DNA from: Nitzschia sp. DOCU1
Lineage: Eukaryota > Bacillariophyta > Bacillariophyceae > Bacillariales > Bacillariaceae
Reading direction: 5' to 3'
DNA: 64,000 bases
NCBI GenBank assembly: GCA_951394045.1
Contig: OX595991.1
Span: 3,286,001 to 3,350,000 of the forward strand
Each line of letters starts with the position of its first letter. The first letter of the stretch is position 1. A program made the position numbers and the translations under genes. The notes beneath the pieces were generated by a model. It worked only from the letters and a program-made list of their open reading frames with translations. It was not told where the DNA came from and ran no database searches. Below are positions 1-10,359 of this stretch, in pieces.

Positions 1-723
1 CATTGTCAGGCAACTCTGCCCTGATGAAATATTGATAAGAAGCATAAGCAGCAATCTTTTTCTGCTTTTCCGTCAACTGATCAATGACTCGTCGGCAGGT
101 AGAATCGATGTCTCCGTTCGGCGTTTCCTTGGAAGTCGCCATTCGTCGTTCAGAGAACGCTCTAGACCAGCACTCGGCAACGAACTAGAAGTCCCTAGCG
201 AGGGCAATGAAGCATATGGGACAGAGTCTCTTGTCGATGTTGATATCTTTCGTCGTTGATTGAGGGTGGTTGGTTTACGCATATCGTCTACACCATCGAT
301 AGCTCGCTTTTCCATGCTCATGCCTCTCGTCATCTCTCTACTCTTCACAAAAAAGGCGTGCACGATATGCGCACGATACCCCATCATTTCCTACCCTTTT
401 GGCGAAACGTTGTCGCTTCGCCGAGACATTTTAACATAAGGAAATGGCCAAAGGCGAATCCCCTCCGACCAATCATGTCATAGGGCCACGAAAAGATACG
501 CTGAGGCGGGTGTCATCCACCTTCAAGAAGGCACCACCGTCGATGATCGGCTGGACCACATACACGAGATGGTTTGGGCCTCATCGGCACCATGCTGCAT
601 CAACACATCGTTTTCGCTTGATCTACCATGCGTTACAAAGCTTACATCTGCTAAATCAAAGATGATGCTTGCTATGGACGAGATCAACAATGGACACCGA
701 TCGTAGACGAAAACGCCCCAGAT
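1..723. other. Left-edge stretch with no supported gene
   Basis: Only short overlapping ORFs of at most about 100 codons occur here on both strands. None shows a recognisable domain, signal peptide or coding-like composition. The stretch ends where the duplicated ABC block begins (about 724), and the sequence left of that point does not match the sequence left of the second copy at 13149. I see nothing functional in it, but a gene running in from outside the window cannot be excluded. Confidence 0.5.
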
Positions 724-783
724 ACTTGGGCTGTGCTGAATTGACTCGCATATTGATATGAAAACTGGCAAATTATTTTACTT

Positions 784-3700
784 TTACGCCAAGCCTTTGG
801 CGGCGGCGAAAGCCCTCGCCTTTTCAACGAGAACCTCGTACTGAGCCCGTCCTGATCTCATGCACAACTCAGAGAAGATCGACTCGGGGTCATTGAGAAG
901 CACGTCGGGGCGTTCATACTCGGCGACAACACCCGCATTCATCACAAGGATGCGGTCCGACTCAATCACGGTGTCCAAGCGATGGGCGATGGTGAAGATG
1001 GTGCGCTCAGAGAAGTGGGCCTTCAAAATCTGTGAAACGGCAGCGTTGGTGTCCGAGTCCAAAGCAGCAGTCGCTTCGTCGAGCAGAAGAATTCGGGAAG
1101 GATTCAACATGGCACGGGCCAAGCAGATCAACTGCTGAGTACCCAAAGAAAAGTTCGATCCGAGCTGCTCAACCTTAGCGTCCAATCCATTCGGGTCGGA
1201 TTCAACCACTTCTTTCAGCAAGCACTTGTGCAACACATCCAGGAGCTTGCTGTCGTCATGCTCGTTGAATGGGTCAAGATTGGTGCGGAGAGTACCACTG
1301 AACATTACCGGCTCTTGGGGGATGATCGCCATGCTCCTGCGCAGGGTATTGAGTTGCAAGTCGGCGCAGTCAACGCCATCGACCTTGATGAGACCCTCAT
1401 CGAGTTCAGCCAAGCGGTATAGCGCCACGATGAGAGAACTCTTGCCAGCACCTGTTCGGCCGACCACACCAATCTTCTCGCCTTCGCGGATACTGAAGTT
1501 GATCCCCCTCAGAACTGGGGGCTTGCCAGGCAAGTAGGGCATGACGACTCCCTCGAAGCTGATCTCTCCCCGCTTGGGCCAGTTCGCGGGAGTTTGAACA
1601 ATCTTGGTAGGCTCGATTTCCGCCTCGAGCTTCGACACCTTGCAGGCCTCGTCAGCCGCCTTCATGTTGTCGTGGACCTCACCCAGAGTTCTTGTCATCA
1701 CGCTGAAGAAGAGAAGGATTTGGAAGGAGTTGCTGACAATCAATCCAGCAACGGGAGCGTCGATGGTCGTATCCAAGAGAGCAAGCAGGCAGCAACCGAT
1801 CACCAGCATAATACCGATCAGGTCACAACGGTACTGAAGCCAAAGCGAAAGGTTTGCGAGGGAGAAGTTGACCACAGTCGAGCGGCTCTGATAATCAAGG
1901 TTGTCAACGACGAATCGATCTTGCTGACGGAAGGCTCGAACAACGGCAAGGCCACTCAGAGTCTCGGCGGTGTGAGCGACAACTTGATTCATAGATTCCG
2001 ACGAGGCATGCTTCAGTGGTTCAGACGTCTTGATGTAGACGTAAACGATCCAACAGTAGCAGAAAGCCAGGCCGCCGGAGATCGCAAGGAACGTGATTAG
2101 GTTGTAGCACACAACGCCAATCGCTTGGATGAGGATGAAAAAGAGAATCTGAAAGAGCAAGACATTGTCAACCAACATATCATCGATGACGTCCATGTCG
2201 TACGAGAAAAAGTTGAGTAGCTTTCCAACCGGCGTGACGTGGAAGTAATGCATGGGGGCATGCAGGGTGGCCTTGAAGCATTTCTCGTGGATAGTGGTGG
2301 CTCCGACTTTGCCCGCACCGTAGTAGAAATGAGCCCGGAGCAAAGACATGGTGAAGAAGGAGACGACAAGGAGAAGGTAGATGCCGGCATAGAATTTGTC
2401 GCTGGTGAATTCCGGTTCGTACTCTCTCTTTGTCCACTTGGATACCCAAACGTCACCATACACACGAACAACTTGCGCAGTGCAGAAGAAAACCGTGCAA
2501 CCTGTGAACAGCCACACGCCGATCTGCTTGATGTACCACGAGTAAATGCTACCCTCTTTCTCAACATGCACAGGCTTGTACTCTTTCTTGGGCCAGGACG
2601 GCAAGGCATTCGCTTCGCTTCCGCGTGTCTCCGCCTTTGACTTCTTGGTATCCTTAACGACCATTTGCTTTGTGTCCACTTTGTCGTCCTCGGGCACATC
2701 ACCTTGAAAGTTCGGGAAGAAAGGCTTGATGCCATTGAAATTGTACTTTGCGTTGTAGACGGCTTCCCCATCCTTCATCACAATCAAGTGATCCGACTTG
2801 GAGAAAAGCTCAGTTTGGTGTGTCGCCAAAACAACCGTCCCGCCACCAGCAATCATCAAGTCCTTGATGCAGTGCTCGAAGATGTGTTGGCAAGTGTACA
2901 TGTCAACGGCAGACAAAGGAGAGTCGAGGACGTAGAGCTCAGCGCGGCTGTAAGCGGCACGTGCCAAAGCGATTCGCTGCTTTTGTCCTCCCGACAAGTT
3001 CCCGCCGCGTTCTCCTATCCAAGTCATGTCGCCATCTGGCATGATCTTCAAGTCCGGCTCGAGCGCACATGCATGCACCACCTTGCGGTAGAAGGCCTCG
3101 TCGTACGGTTTACCAAAGACGATGTTGTCGCGGACTGTTCCAAGGGCTGTCCATGGAACTTGCGGAACATAGGCCTTGTGGGAACTGACTGTAATCGATC
3201 CTCCACGGACGGTCACGTCGCCCAAAATCGTCTTGAGCAGGTTCGACTTCCCAGATGCCACGGGTCCTGCAACCATGACGAGCTTGCCGTGAGGAATGTC
3301 CAAGTTGACATTGTTCAAGACAATCTTCCCTTCAGGACCGTAGGAAACCGAAACGTTTCGGAGAACAACTCCCTGGTGATTCGGCACATGGTCGATATCG
3401 CGAGTCTCCTGGTCTTTGGCCACGACGAGGTCGGGCTCAAGTAAGAAATCCTGAATGCGCTCAAGGCAGTTGAAGGCATCCAAAACGTCGCGGAGACTTT
3501 TGGGGAGCTTGGAGAAAGGCACACGGAGCGTGTTGAAGAATGAAAGGACAGTGAAGACCATTACCGGCTCAATCGTCCCAAGAGCTTCCTGCGTGCCAAA
3601 GATACACATACTCAAGAGCGGAGGCAGGGAGAAGATCAGCCCCATGATCCATGACTTGACGTTATTGATCCGTCCCTCCAAGCGGAGCTCCTCCTGTCGG

Positions 3701-4608
3701 ATCGCAGTGAGCTTGTCGAAGAACGAGGACTCCCAGCCGTAGATCTTGATGAGCTTGATTCCTCTGAGGATTTCTTCCATGAGCGAGATCCGTTCTTCGG
3801 ATACCTCGGCCAAGTGCTTCTTGCGGTAGGCCACGACCATGCCCAACCAGTAATTCAGCGGAAGGAAAATGGCCATTAGGGCCAAACCAGGAAGGAGGGC
3901 CTTGCCCATCAACACCGAAACGACAATCAAAACTCCGATAGTCTCAGCAATACCTGACCACAAGAACTGAAAGGTCAAGCATGCTTCGGCAATCTTCTCC
4001 ACGTCCTTGGCCACGAGGGCGACGACATCATGGTGGGAGCCATAGGCATCGCGAATGATCATCTTCTTGTAGATCGCCGTATTTAGGGCGCCCTTCACCT
4101 TGGCCCCCAAAATGCTCGAGTACATACCCATCTGCTGGATACCGATCGAAAGAACGTACATGCTGGCAGCAAATCCACCGACCAGGTAGAACTCGTAGTT
4201 CTCTGATGTGGTAACCTCACCTGCGGCTCGCGCCTTGATGAAATCCAAGATCTGAAAGACGAAGAACCAAATCGAAAAGATGACGAGAACCGACCACGTC
4301 AACTTGGAGAAGAAAGCCTTGAGGAGATCGATCCAGAAAGACTTCCACAGCGTGCGAAGCAAGAGAGACTTTGCCTTCTTGGGATTATCGGCGGAAAGTT
4401 TCTTCTCGGATTTCCAGAAACCAGCAAACCTTTCATGGCAAGCGGGGACATCAATGAAGTGCTTGTAGTTCTCGCAAAACTTCTCGAACTTGCAGTGGTC
4501 CTTGGTCACAGGCAGCTCGCTGCACTTCAAGATACCGGTCTCTTGGTAGACGATTTCACCGATCCGACCACCAGTGATCGGAAAGAAGCAGCTGAACACA
4601 CCACCCAT
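784..4608 (-). CDS. ABCC/MRP-type full-length ABC transporter, copy A
   Basis: This is a 1274-residue full transporter laid out TMD1-NBD1-TMD2-NBD2, expected to move organic anions or conjugates across a vacuolar or plasma membrane at the cost of ATP. NBD1 has a Walker A (GPVASGKS, about residue 447), a canonical LSGGQ signature (about 536) and Walker B ending LDSPLSAVD (about 554), with Ser where the catalytic Glu normally sits. NBD2 has Walker A GRTGAGKSS (about 1049), a degenerate signature (SLGTQQ, about 1149), a complete Walker B with LLDEATAALD (about 1169) and a switch His in TIAHRLD. An asymmetric pair with one weak ATP site is normal for ABCC proteins. There is no obvious extra N-terminal TMD0. 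The protein is identical to that of copy B. I saw no introns. The transported substrate cannot be inferred. Confidence 0.93.
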   Translation of the reverse strand: MGGVFSCFFPITGGRIGEIVYQETGILKCSELPVTKDHCKFEKFCENYKHFIDVPACHERFAGFWKSEKKLSADNPKKAKSLLLRTLWKSFWIDLLKAFFSKLTWSVLVIFSIWFFVFQILDFIKARAAGEVTTSENYEFYLVGGFAASMYVLSIGIQQMGMYSSILGAKVKGALNTAIYKKMIIRDAYGSHHDVVALVAKDVEKIAEACLTFQFLWSGIAETIGVLIVVSVLMGKALLPGLALMAIFLPLNYWLGMVVAYRKKHLAEVSEERISLMEEILRGIKLIKIYGWESSFFDKLTAIRQEELRLEGRINNVKSWIMGLIFSLPPLLSMCIFGTQEALGTIEPVMVFTVLSFFNTLRVPFSKLPKSLRDVLDAFNCLERIQDFLLEPDLVVAKDQETRDIDHVPNHQGVVLRNVSVSYGPEGKIVLNNVNLDIPHGKLVMVAGPVASGKSNLLKTILGDVTVRGGSITVSSHKAYVPQVPWTALGTVRDNIVFGKPYDEAFYRKVVHACALEPDLKIMPDGDMTWIGERGGNLSGGQKQRIALARAAYSRAELYVLDSPLSAVDMYTCQHIFEHCIKDLMIAGGGTVVLATHQTELFSKSDHLIVMKDGEAVYNAKYNFNGIKPFFPNFQGDVPEDDKVDTKQMVVKDTKKSKAETRGSEANALPSWPKKEYKPVHVEKEGSIYSWYIKQIGVWLFTGCTVFFCTAQVVRVYGDVWVSKWTKREYEPEFTSDKFYAGIYLLLVVSFFTMSLLRAHFYYGAGKVGATTIHEKCFKATLHAPMHYFHVTPVGKLLNFFSYDMDVIDDMLVDNVLLFQILFFILIQAIGVVCYNLITFLAISGGLAFCYCWIVYVYIKTSEPLKHASSESMNQVVAHTAETLSGLAVVRAFRQQDRFVVDNLDYQSRSTVVNFSLANLSLWLQYRCDLIGIMLVIGCCLLALLDTTIDAPVAGLIVSNSFQILLFFSVMTRTLGEVHDNMKAADEACKVSKLEAEIEPTKIVQTPANWPKRGEISFEGVVMPYLPGKPPVLRGINFSIREGEKIGVVGRTGAGKSSLIVALYRLAELDEGLIKVDGVDCADLQLNTLRRSMAIIPQEPVMFSGTLRTNLDPFNEHDDSKLLDVLHKCLLKEVVESDPNGLDAKVEQLGSNFSLGTQQLICLARAMLNPSRILLLDEATAALDSDTNAAVSQILKAHFSERTIFTIAHRLDTVIESDRILVMNAGVVAEYERPDVLLNDPESIFSELCMRSGRAQYEVLVEKARAFAAAKGLA

Positions 4609-6144
4609 GATTGATCGCTAGCAGACTTCGAGGAACAAAGTTCAAAAGAAGATGTTGGCTGCAACCAGAACAATCTTCCTCTGTTTCTGCGAAAATTGTG
4701 AGCATTTGATGAGGAGGCGACAGATTTGACAAAATGCTTCCGTCGGAGGGATCATCAATACGTCACCCCCGTCCAACAAGGTCTGATCTACTGTGATTCT
4801 TTACAATCGTGTCAGGAATAGGCATCGTTTCCAAATTCAGCATGGCTCGGACACTGGTAGTCGAAGCCTGGAAGAATGACATCATTTCTCGTTTTCCGCA
4901 GTAAATGGGATTCGCCTTCCAATCACATGGCTTTCTGGGATCGGACGCGGAAACTCTTGCATCATTCATGTCCCTCAACCTATGGTTCTCTCTATGCCGT
5001 TCTCTCTATGCCGAACGGACTTGAAGTAAGCCCCAGGGCCTACCTAATAATTGTAAAACGTGGCCCAACTGCGCTTAGTGGAAAGTTGAGGCTACAACAC
5101 ATCGAATACCGGATAGGTCACCGTGATCTTTGCAGGAAGTAGGATTGTTGCGATGATAGTACTATTGCGGATACTAAAATCTCCACTGAGATCTTTACAG
5201 GAAAAAGAGGGAGGATTGTGACGATCATTGGATCCCCAACGTCGGCGTTCTTCGTGAAAACCTTAGTAAAAAAGGAGACGACTATGGCCTATGATTGCCA
5301 AACCGACCTTTCCAATTCTGAACCGTCGCCGAGTTCCTATTTGAAACCATTTGTAGATAGTACCTGATGAACAGTGACGTGTGAGATGACGATCGACATT
5401 CCCAGCGGGATTCTGGCGATCATGGGATCCCCAACTTCCCATTAGGAATGTTGAGGCGCGGGTCTGGAAAGTGGATATGTCCTTCGGCTCGACGTGGTGG
5501 TATCTTAGATTCTCTACTAGTAGGACCAGCGGCTGCAAGCCGTGGCCGCCTAAACCAAGTATCTTCGAACCAGAATATCGGGAAGAACAATACAGGAGCA
5601 CCGTTTTGAACAACTGGTTCTGTTACTAACTACTGAACTTCGTTCAGCGGAGGCGTGGTTTGTCTATTCCGATGACGTCGCTGCTGCGTAAGTTTGGCAG
5701 TAGGATCTCGACCATATCAAAATAAAAAGCAAGCAACATAGCCCCGACGAGGGTAGCATTCTGTTCAAAAGGCGCGGGTCTTTAGAAAGAGTGGAAAGTT
5801 TCCTAACGTCGGAGTATTGCCTCCGAGGCGAGAGTATTCATTCCGGGGTCCGACCAACTGTCGATGACGTCGTTGGTTAGTTTTCTGGTTCGACTTTTGT
5901 TGTTGAAATGCGATGCTAACTATGGTTCTCTGGGACGAATGCTGAGCCTACAATAGTACTTTCGCCTATTGCACTTCCGATAGACTTTCGCCGGAAGGGG
6001 CCGTTTTCGGAAACCCGGCCGGCTCCTTCATGAGAAGCGAGACATCTGGTGTCTTTGCGCCCACAAATTGGCTCGACATATCATCTCATTATTCCTTCCA
6101 ATTCGGATTGTTGCTACAACCTCCCATTGTTCTTCTCCCTCAAA
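4609..6144. other. Upstream flank of ABC copy A, no supported gene
   Basis: This is the 5' flank of the ABC gene and presumably holds its promoter. The first 650 bp or so are nearly identical to copy B. Beyond about 5270 the two copies differ by many substitutions and indels. A 14-bp tandem duplication (ccgttctctctatg) near 5000 is present only in this copy. No ORF here is kept open in both copies over a useful length, so I call no gene. Confidence 0.55.
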
Positions 6145-6255
6145 ATGATCAAGCGCACTTCATCCTATCTGAAACGCCACCGTTGGGTGCATCGGACCGA
6201 TGTCTCGACCTGGGCGGTGTTGTTATTGGTGGTGTTGGCGGTCATCATCGTCTAA
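6145..6255 (+). CDS. Possible 36-aa single-helix microprotein, copy A
   Basis: A short ORF with a basic N-terminus (starting MIKRTSSYLKRHR) and one hydrophobic C-terminal helix of about 14 residues (WAVLLLVVLAVIIV). The 111 coding bases are identical by eye in copy B (18749-18859), while sequence on both sides shows substitutions and indels. That is what a small selected ORF, or the first exon of a type II membrane protein, would look like. It could also be a chance conserved patch or part of a non-coding RNA. A longer ORF in the same frame starts at 6049, but its extra N-terminal part is not conserved. Confidence 0.3.
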   Translation: MIKRTSSYLKRHRWVHRTDVSTWAVLLLVVLAVIIV

Positions 6256-6712
6256 TGAACATCCTTCGATTCGCGAACCATATTCTTGTGGGGGTTTTCT
6301 CCAACGCGGCCAGTAAGAAGCGATACTGTGGATTAAGCAAACAGCTCGAATCCACCTTCAATGTTGAGATCAAGCGATTCGGCAGGGTATTCTTGCCGGT
6401 GGGGCCCGATGAGCCCCCAGAGAAGCGATGAATTGTAAAAAGGGCCCTCGTGGTGCCGCTTTGGCTCGGCGTGGGAGGCTTGACGTTCAAGCCAGAATAG
6501 CTTCATGCCAAAACTAGCAGCATTTATCATTACTGTTTTTATTTCCTCGTTTCTTATCGGCGAACCATACTATTTAGTACCAGAGTTGTGAACTAGTTGC
6601 CTGACCAACAGTAGCCAGTCGGCGTTCGCCCACCTCGCTGACGACAGGCAACAGTCAGTTCTGTTCGCTTTCGCAGCTCCGCCAATTCTATAGAAGAGAT
6701 CCAATCATGAAG

Positions 6713-6975
6713 CTAAGTGCATACAACATGACTGCGTTCATCCGAAGTAGAAAGCGCAGGCCAAACGTGAATGAATGATTCGTTTTGTGGTCTTCGTAAG
6801 GTGGACCTGGATGGTATTTCGACCAAGTCGACTTCGTACCATTCTTTCCCGAGCTCGAGTCCTTGACGCCTGTGAAAATTTGATAACTTGTCCATCGGAA
6901 TGGTTGGAGGATGCATTGTAAGGAGGCAAAAACGAATCCAAAAACAAGCCTGTATGCATCCGAAAGATTCGACTC
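6713..6975 (-). pseudogene. 3' fragment of the glycosyltransferase gene, broken
   Basis: About 6865-6975 reads on the minus strand like the part of the 19571-21322 protein containing IFRMHTGL and DSFLPPYNA. The homology continues through 3' flank toward 6713. Compared with the intact copy, the final C-terminal segment (about 19560-19768) is missing, as is a second block of about 30 bp (about 19795-19825). The N-terminal two thirds and any promoter are absent. This is debris at the duplication breakpoint, not a gene. Confidence 0.8.
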
Positions 6976-6999
6976 AACGTGTCGTTAACGTATCGGGAC

Positions 7000-8440
7000 C
7001 CGAGGACCACCACCATGAATATCGCCGTCAATATGGCACCCTTGCTAGAATGAGCCAGGAACTTAGTAAATCGGACTTTAATAGTTTGCTGAGAACTTGA
7101 TATTGCGTAGCTGTTGGACTTGAGGACGCGGGTAAGGGTCTTGTTCATCAACGGGGGGACGAACTACCGCTTGTCCCAGGCCACCAGGGCCGAGCTAGTA
7201 GTTTCAGTAACACGAGAAGATACGCGATATTTTCGCATCTCATATTCCCGACTCTTTTTACCCCGGTAAGTCTTCATAAAGCACCAGTAGTATGACGAAT
7301 CTATGCTTGTCAAGCCGCCAAGATGACGAGCGCCAAAGAAACTGCCAAAACCATGATTCGGTGCATGGCCCGATTAACCCCCCAAAGGCTCGAATAGGCG
7401 TGGGAAGGCTTATCGGCGACTAAAACGCCTCCAATTACAACCTCGATACTGCCGTAAGCCAAAGTTTATGAGATCACCCGGTCATTTGAGCTAGACGGCT
7501 TGTGAAATGAGAAAAGCCAGAAAAGGGTCGATTTTTGGGCTCTTTGGGTCTCAATTTGTTGAGTCCTGAAATCGACAAATCGTAAATTTCACGAAGCGAG
7601 GTCAGCTGCTGTAAGAGGATTTGGACAATGCCACTCCCTCAAGTCTGTCCAGGGATGTCTCGAATAACGCACGTGGCTATGAATCAAGGCCTGCAAGCAA
7701 TATGTGCTGCCACAGGCTTGCTTCCAAAATAGTGCCATGGTCGTTGATTTGGTGGGGGGTCGAAAATCGCTGATTTCGTAGGATGTGAGAGTCATTTCGT
7801 TTTGGGCCTTCTTCGACTCAATGGAGTTCCGATGGTCTGGCCGCCAGAAGTGGGACCCAGAAGCGATTGACTCATTCGATTTTCCCATTCGACCATTCCG
7901 AACGAAGACATGGCCCATTCATGCAGGAAAAAAAGATATTCTTGGACATTTTGGCAGGAACCATGACGACGATGACGATGACAATGACTGCTGCCATCGA
8001 GTTGCTATTCTACTCCACTTCTGGGCCAAGGGAATGACGTGATTGTACCTGACAACACGCCAAATGCATTTCCTTAACCTAGCGACAATTCCCTCAAACA
8101 TCCGACGCTTGCATCATGTGCTCGAGCACCACGGTTGCTCGCGTATGGTTGTGATTGCCGTTTTCCTGTTTGATGCCAACGTTCCGTACACACGGAACTC
8201 ACTTTGCGGAAACGAAGCAAGGCCTCAAACGCATCCGACATGAGAAGAGTTCCCAGGTAATATCCAAAGAGCTCTGCTTATCAATGCATTTGTGGCGGCG
8301 GTATCGTTGGGCAAGATCCAGATCTTCTCTGAGATTTAGAGTCTGAAGAATTGTATTTGGATTACATATGATATTTGACTTATGTCCCTCTTTGGTCGAA
8401 GCTTGGCAAGAACCTTACGAGATATCAATTACTTGGGCCG
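7000..8440. other. Gene-poor spacer between the duplicated blocks
   Basis: Only short ORFs (at most about 137 codons) without domain character are present. A short GAC/GAT-rich tract at about 7960-7985 is the only local feature. The sequence has no counterpart next to copy B. I see nothing functional. Confidence 0.45.
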
Positions 8441-8441
8441 C

Positions 8442-8668
8442 GGTTGGACGAGCTGATGATATTCTCACAATGACTACCGAACTACATGAAGAGCCTTATC
8501 CCCCGAATATCGTGACGGCTTGTCGATCTGGGCATGATTCGATTGAAGATGAAGATGCCGAAGAACATCTCATGATTCGGTATCAATCGTTTGTGGACTG
8601 GTTGTCGAGCTGACGATATTCTCACAATGACTACCGAACAACATAAACAGCCTTATCCCCCGAATATC
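8442..8668. repeat. Direct repeat of about 70 bp, two copies (8442-8512 and 8600-8668)
   Basis: Both copies share gagctgaYgatattctcacaatgactaccgaac and then ccttatcccccgaatatc with a few mismatches between. The second copy runs straight into the ABC-gene remnant at 8668. This suggests the junction was made by a repeat-mediated rearrangement. Confidence 0.75.
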
Positions 8669-8776
8669 CTCACCTGCGGCTCGCGCCTTGATGAAATCCA
8701 AGATCGGAAAGACGACGAACCAAATCAAAAAGATGACGAGAACCGATCATATCAACTTGGAGACGAAAGCCTTTGA
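8668..8776 (-). pseudogene. Remnant of a third ABC transporter copy
   Basis: This stretch matches the ABC gene at 4215-4323 (and 16641-16749) in the same orientation with roughly 10% mismatches. It corresponds to the region encoding the first transmembrane segments. It is more diverged from either intact gene than they are from each other, so it is an older or unconstrained copy. Nothing else of the gene is visible next to it. Confidence 0.85.
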
Positions 8777-8839
8777 GAGAAGGATGTTGTCGTCTTCTAA
8801 CAGCGCGGCTAGCGAGATCTGTGATCGAGACTAATCCGA

Positions 8840-10356
8840 AGTTATAGTCGCCAAACTCAAGGACGAGATAAGATTGCGGGGTCTCCGCCCTTATGGCAAG
8901 AAATCTGAACTAGTCGCCAATCTGGCGGAATTCGCCGAGGAAACTCTCAACATGGCTACCGAACACGGGGTGTCTGTTCTCAACATGTTGAGCCTATTTG
9001 TAACGAAGCTACCTATTATTTCATGCTCAAGATACTGCAGCAAGCCGCTACTCAACTTGGTTTGACAGGACGTATGCGTGTTGCCAAGGAAGGATTGAAT
9101 TGTACCTTGACGGCAACACACGCTGCGATCGTCGAGTATTCTACGTCACTACGAACTTATGGCCGACGGAATTTGAATCGACCGAATTCAAATTGACTAA
9201 TGATTTGTTGTTGGCGCGAAAGATTCCCAGTCTCAAAGTTTTCAACGACATGGAATTGGTTCATTATGGATTGACAGGTTCCACGCCGTGCCCGATTATG
9301 AAATTCAAGGAATGCATTGGGAACCCAAAGACTACCATGCCAAGTTAGCCGAATCCAATACGGTGATTATTGATGCATGGGATCATTATGAAGCATCTAT
9401 TGGGCGATTTGTTCCGCCCAACAGGAAAGAGGCGACATTGTCGTCGGCGACGAAGGACACCCATGGACCCCTGCGGTTAGATCCTAAAATACGCAAGTCG
9501 ACAGAGTTTCCAGAAGGAAAATGGCGAGGGCATTGCCAAGGGCAAGTACAAGGCTTGTCAAAGGATATGTATTGGGGCAAACGACGTTGTCCTACTTGCG
9601 GCGTGCCGAGTTTGATTTGCTGCGAATGTTTCTTGACCGACAAGGAAGGATGAAAGAAGTTGGTTAAACAGTCCGGCGCAACTTGTGTGTGTTGAACAAG
9701 GCATTTCATCCAACCGGGAATGGCGTCAAAGGGATTAAGAGAAAATTGAAGAGCATCAGCGCAAAATGGTGCAACATGGACTCTTACAACCCGAAGAAGT
9801 TGATCGCAAGGTGCCCAACCCAAACCAACCAACGTGTTTGCAGATGACGAGCACTTGCCGCAAAAAGTGAAAGATGCTACCTTGGTGGAGACTTTGCTGG
9901 GCGTTTCGTAACTTTTTTGGCAAAGGGTCGGTAGAATTGGCGATTCCGGACTACGCGGTACGGGGTGTAGTAAGCGTTGGCAAGATCAAGCACTGCCCGG
10001 ATGCAAAGGATGCTTGGCCGCCGCCCAACATTGCCCTCGATCCAAGTCTCTTTCGAAAACGACCAAATGCTGCATGGTACGACCATAGGAGCGGCCGAGG
10101 CCCGTGGGAAGTTTCCGAGGAAATGTATCGACCCAATCGGTTGCGATCAAAATTACGACAACGAAGCAAAGAAGCCGAACCTGACGACCAAGTAGAGAGT
10201 GATCGCCACCAATTCAAACGGAAAAAGAAGAGCGCGGAATCGCTGTTTGATAAGGAAGGCATGATGCGCAAAAAGGATGCACCACCGGGAACCGATTGCA
10301 ATAGTAGGACTAGCACGTCAGTTCTTAGAATCAATGTCTTGTATATGAAACGAGAA
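8840..10356 (+). pseudogene. Decayed SAP domain plus rhodanese (TSTD2/TrhO-like) gene
   Basis: Reading across frames gives a SAP-like motif (LRGLRPYGKKSELVANLAE, about 8870-8930). An N-terminal TrhO/TSTD2-like segment follows (LGLTGRMRVAKEGLNCTLT, about 9060-9115), then STEFKLTNDL with LKVF and ELVHYGL (about 9180-9275). Next come GMHWEPKDYHAKLAES with a VIIDAWDHYEASIGRF segment (about 9305-9415), and a Cys cluster (RRCPTCGVPSLICCECF, about 9583-9635). The pieces lie in different frames (changes near 8985, 9175 and 9290). There are in-frame stops after the Cys cluster, and the segment that should carry the rhodanese active-site Cys loop is missing between RKSTEF and PEGKW. The last part (to 10356) is a Lys/Arg-rich tail. 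TrhO-family enzymes modify tRNA wobble uridine; this copy cannot make one. Confidence 0.75.
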
Positions 10357-10359
10357 TGA

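Larger units (their letters stand above)
724..6975. repeat. Segmental duplication, copy A (ABC transporter plus upstream flank and a glycosyltransferase fragment)
   Basis: This block matches 13149-19907 in the same orientation. The left boundary is sharp: shared sequence starts at 'acttgggc' (724 and 13149). The ABC gene and about 650 bp upstream of it are almost identical, apart from a 14-bp tandem insertion near 5000 and a few small indels. From about 5270 rightward the copies differ by many substitutions and indels. The right end lies inside a fragment of the glycosyltransferase gene that is complete in copy B. Because copy B has the whole neighbouring gene, copy A is inferred to be the derived copy. 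Confidence 0.9.

Noticed and set aside
2097..2771. 224-codon minus-strand ORF and several plus-strand ORFs (for example 2665-3444) inside the ABC gene
   Set aside because: They are out-of-frame shadows of the ABC reading frame, Ser/Arg- or Val-rich, repeated identically in copy B only because the DNA is identical there.
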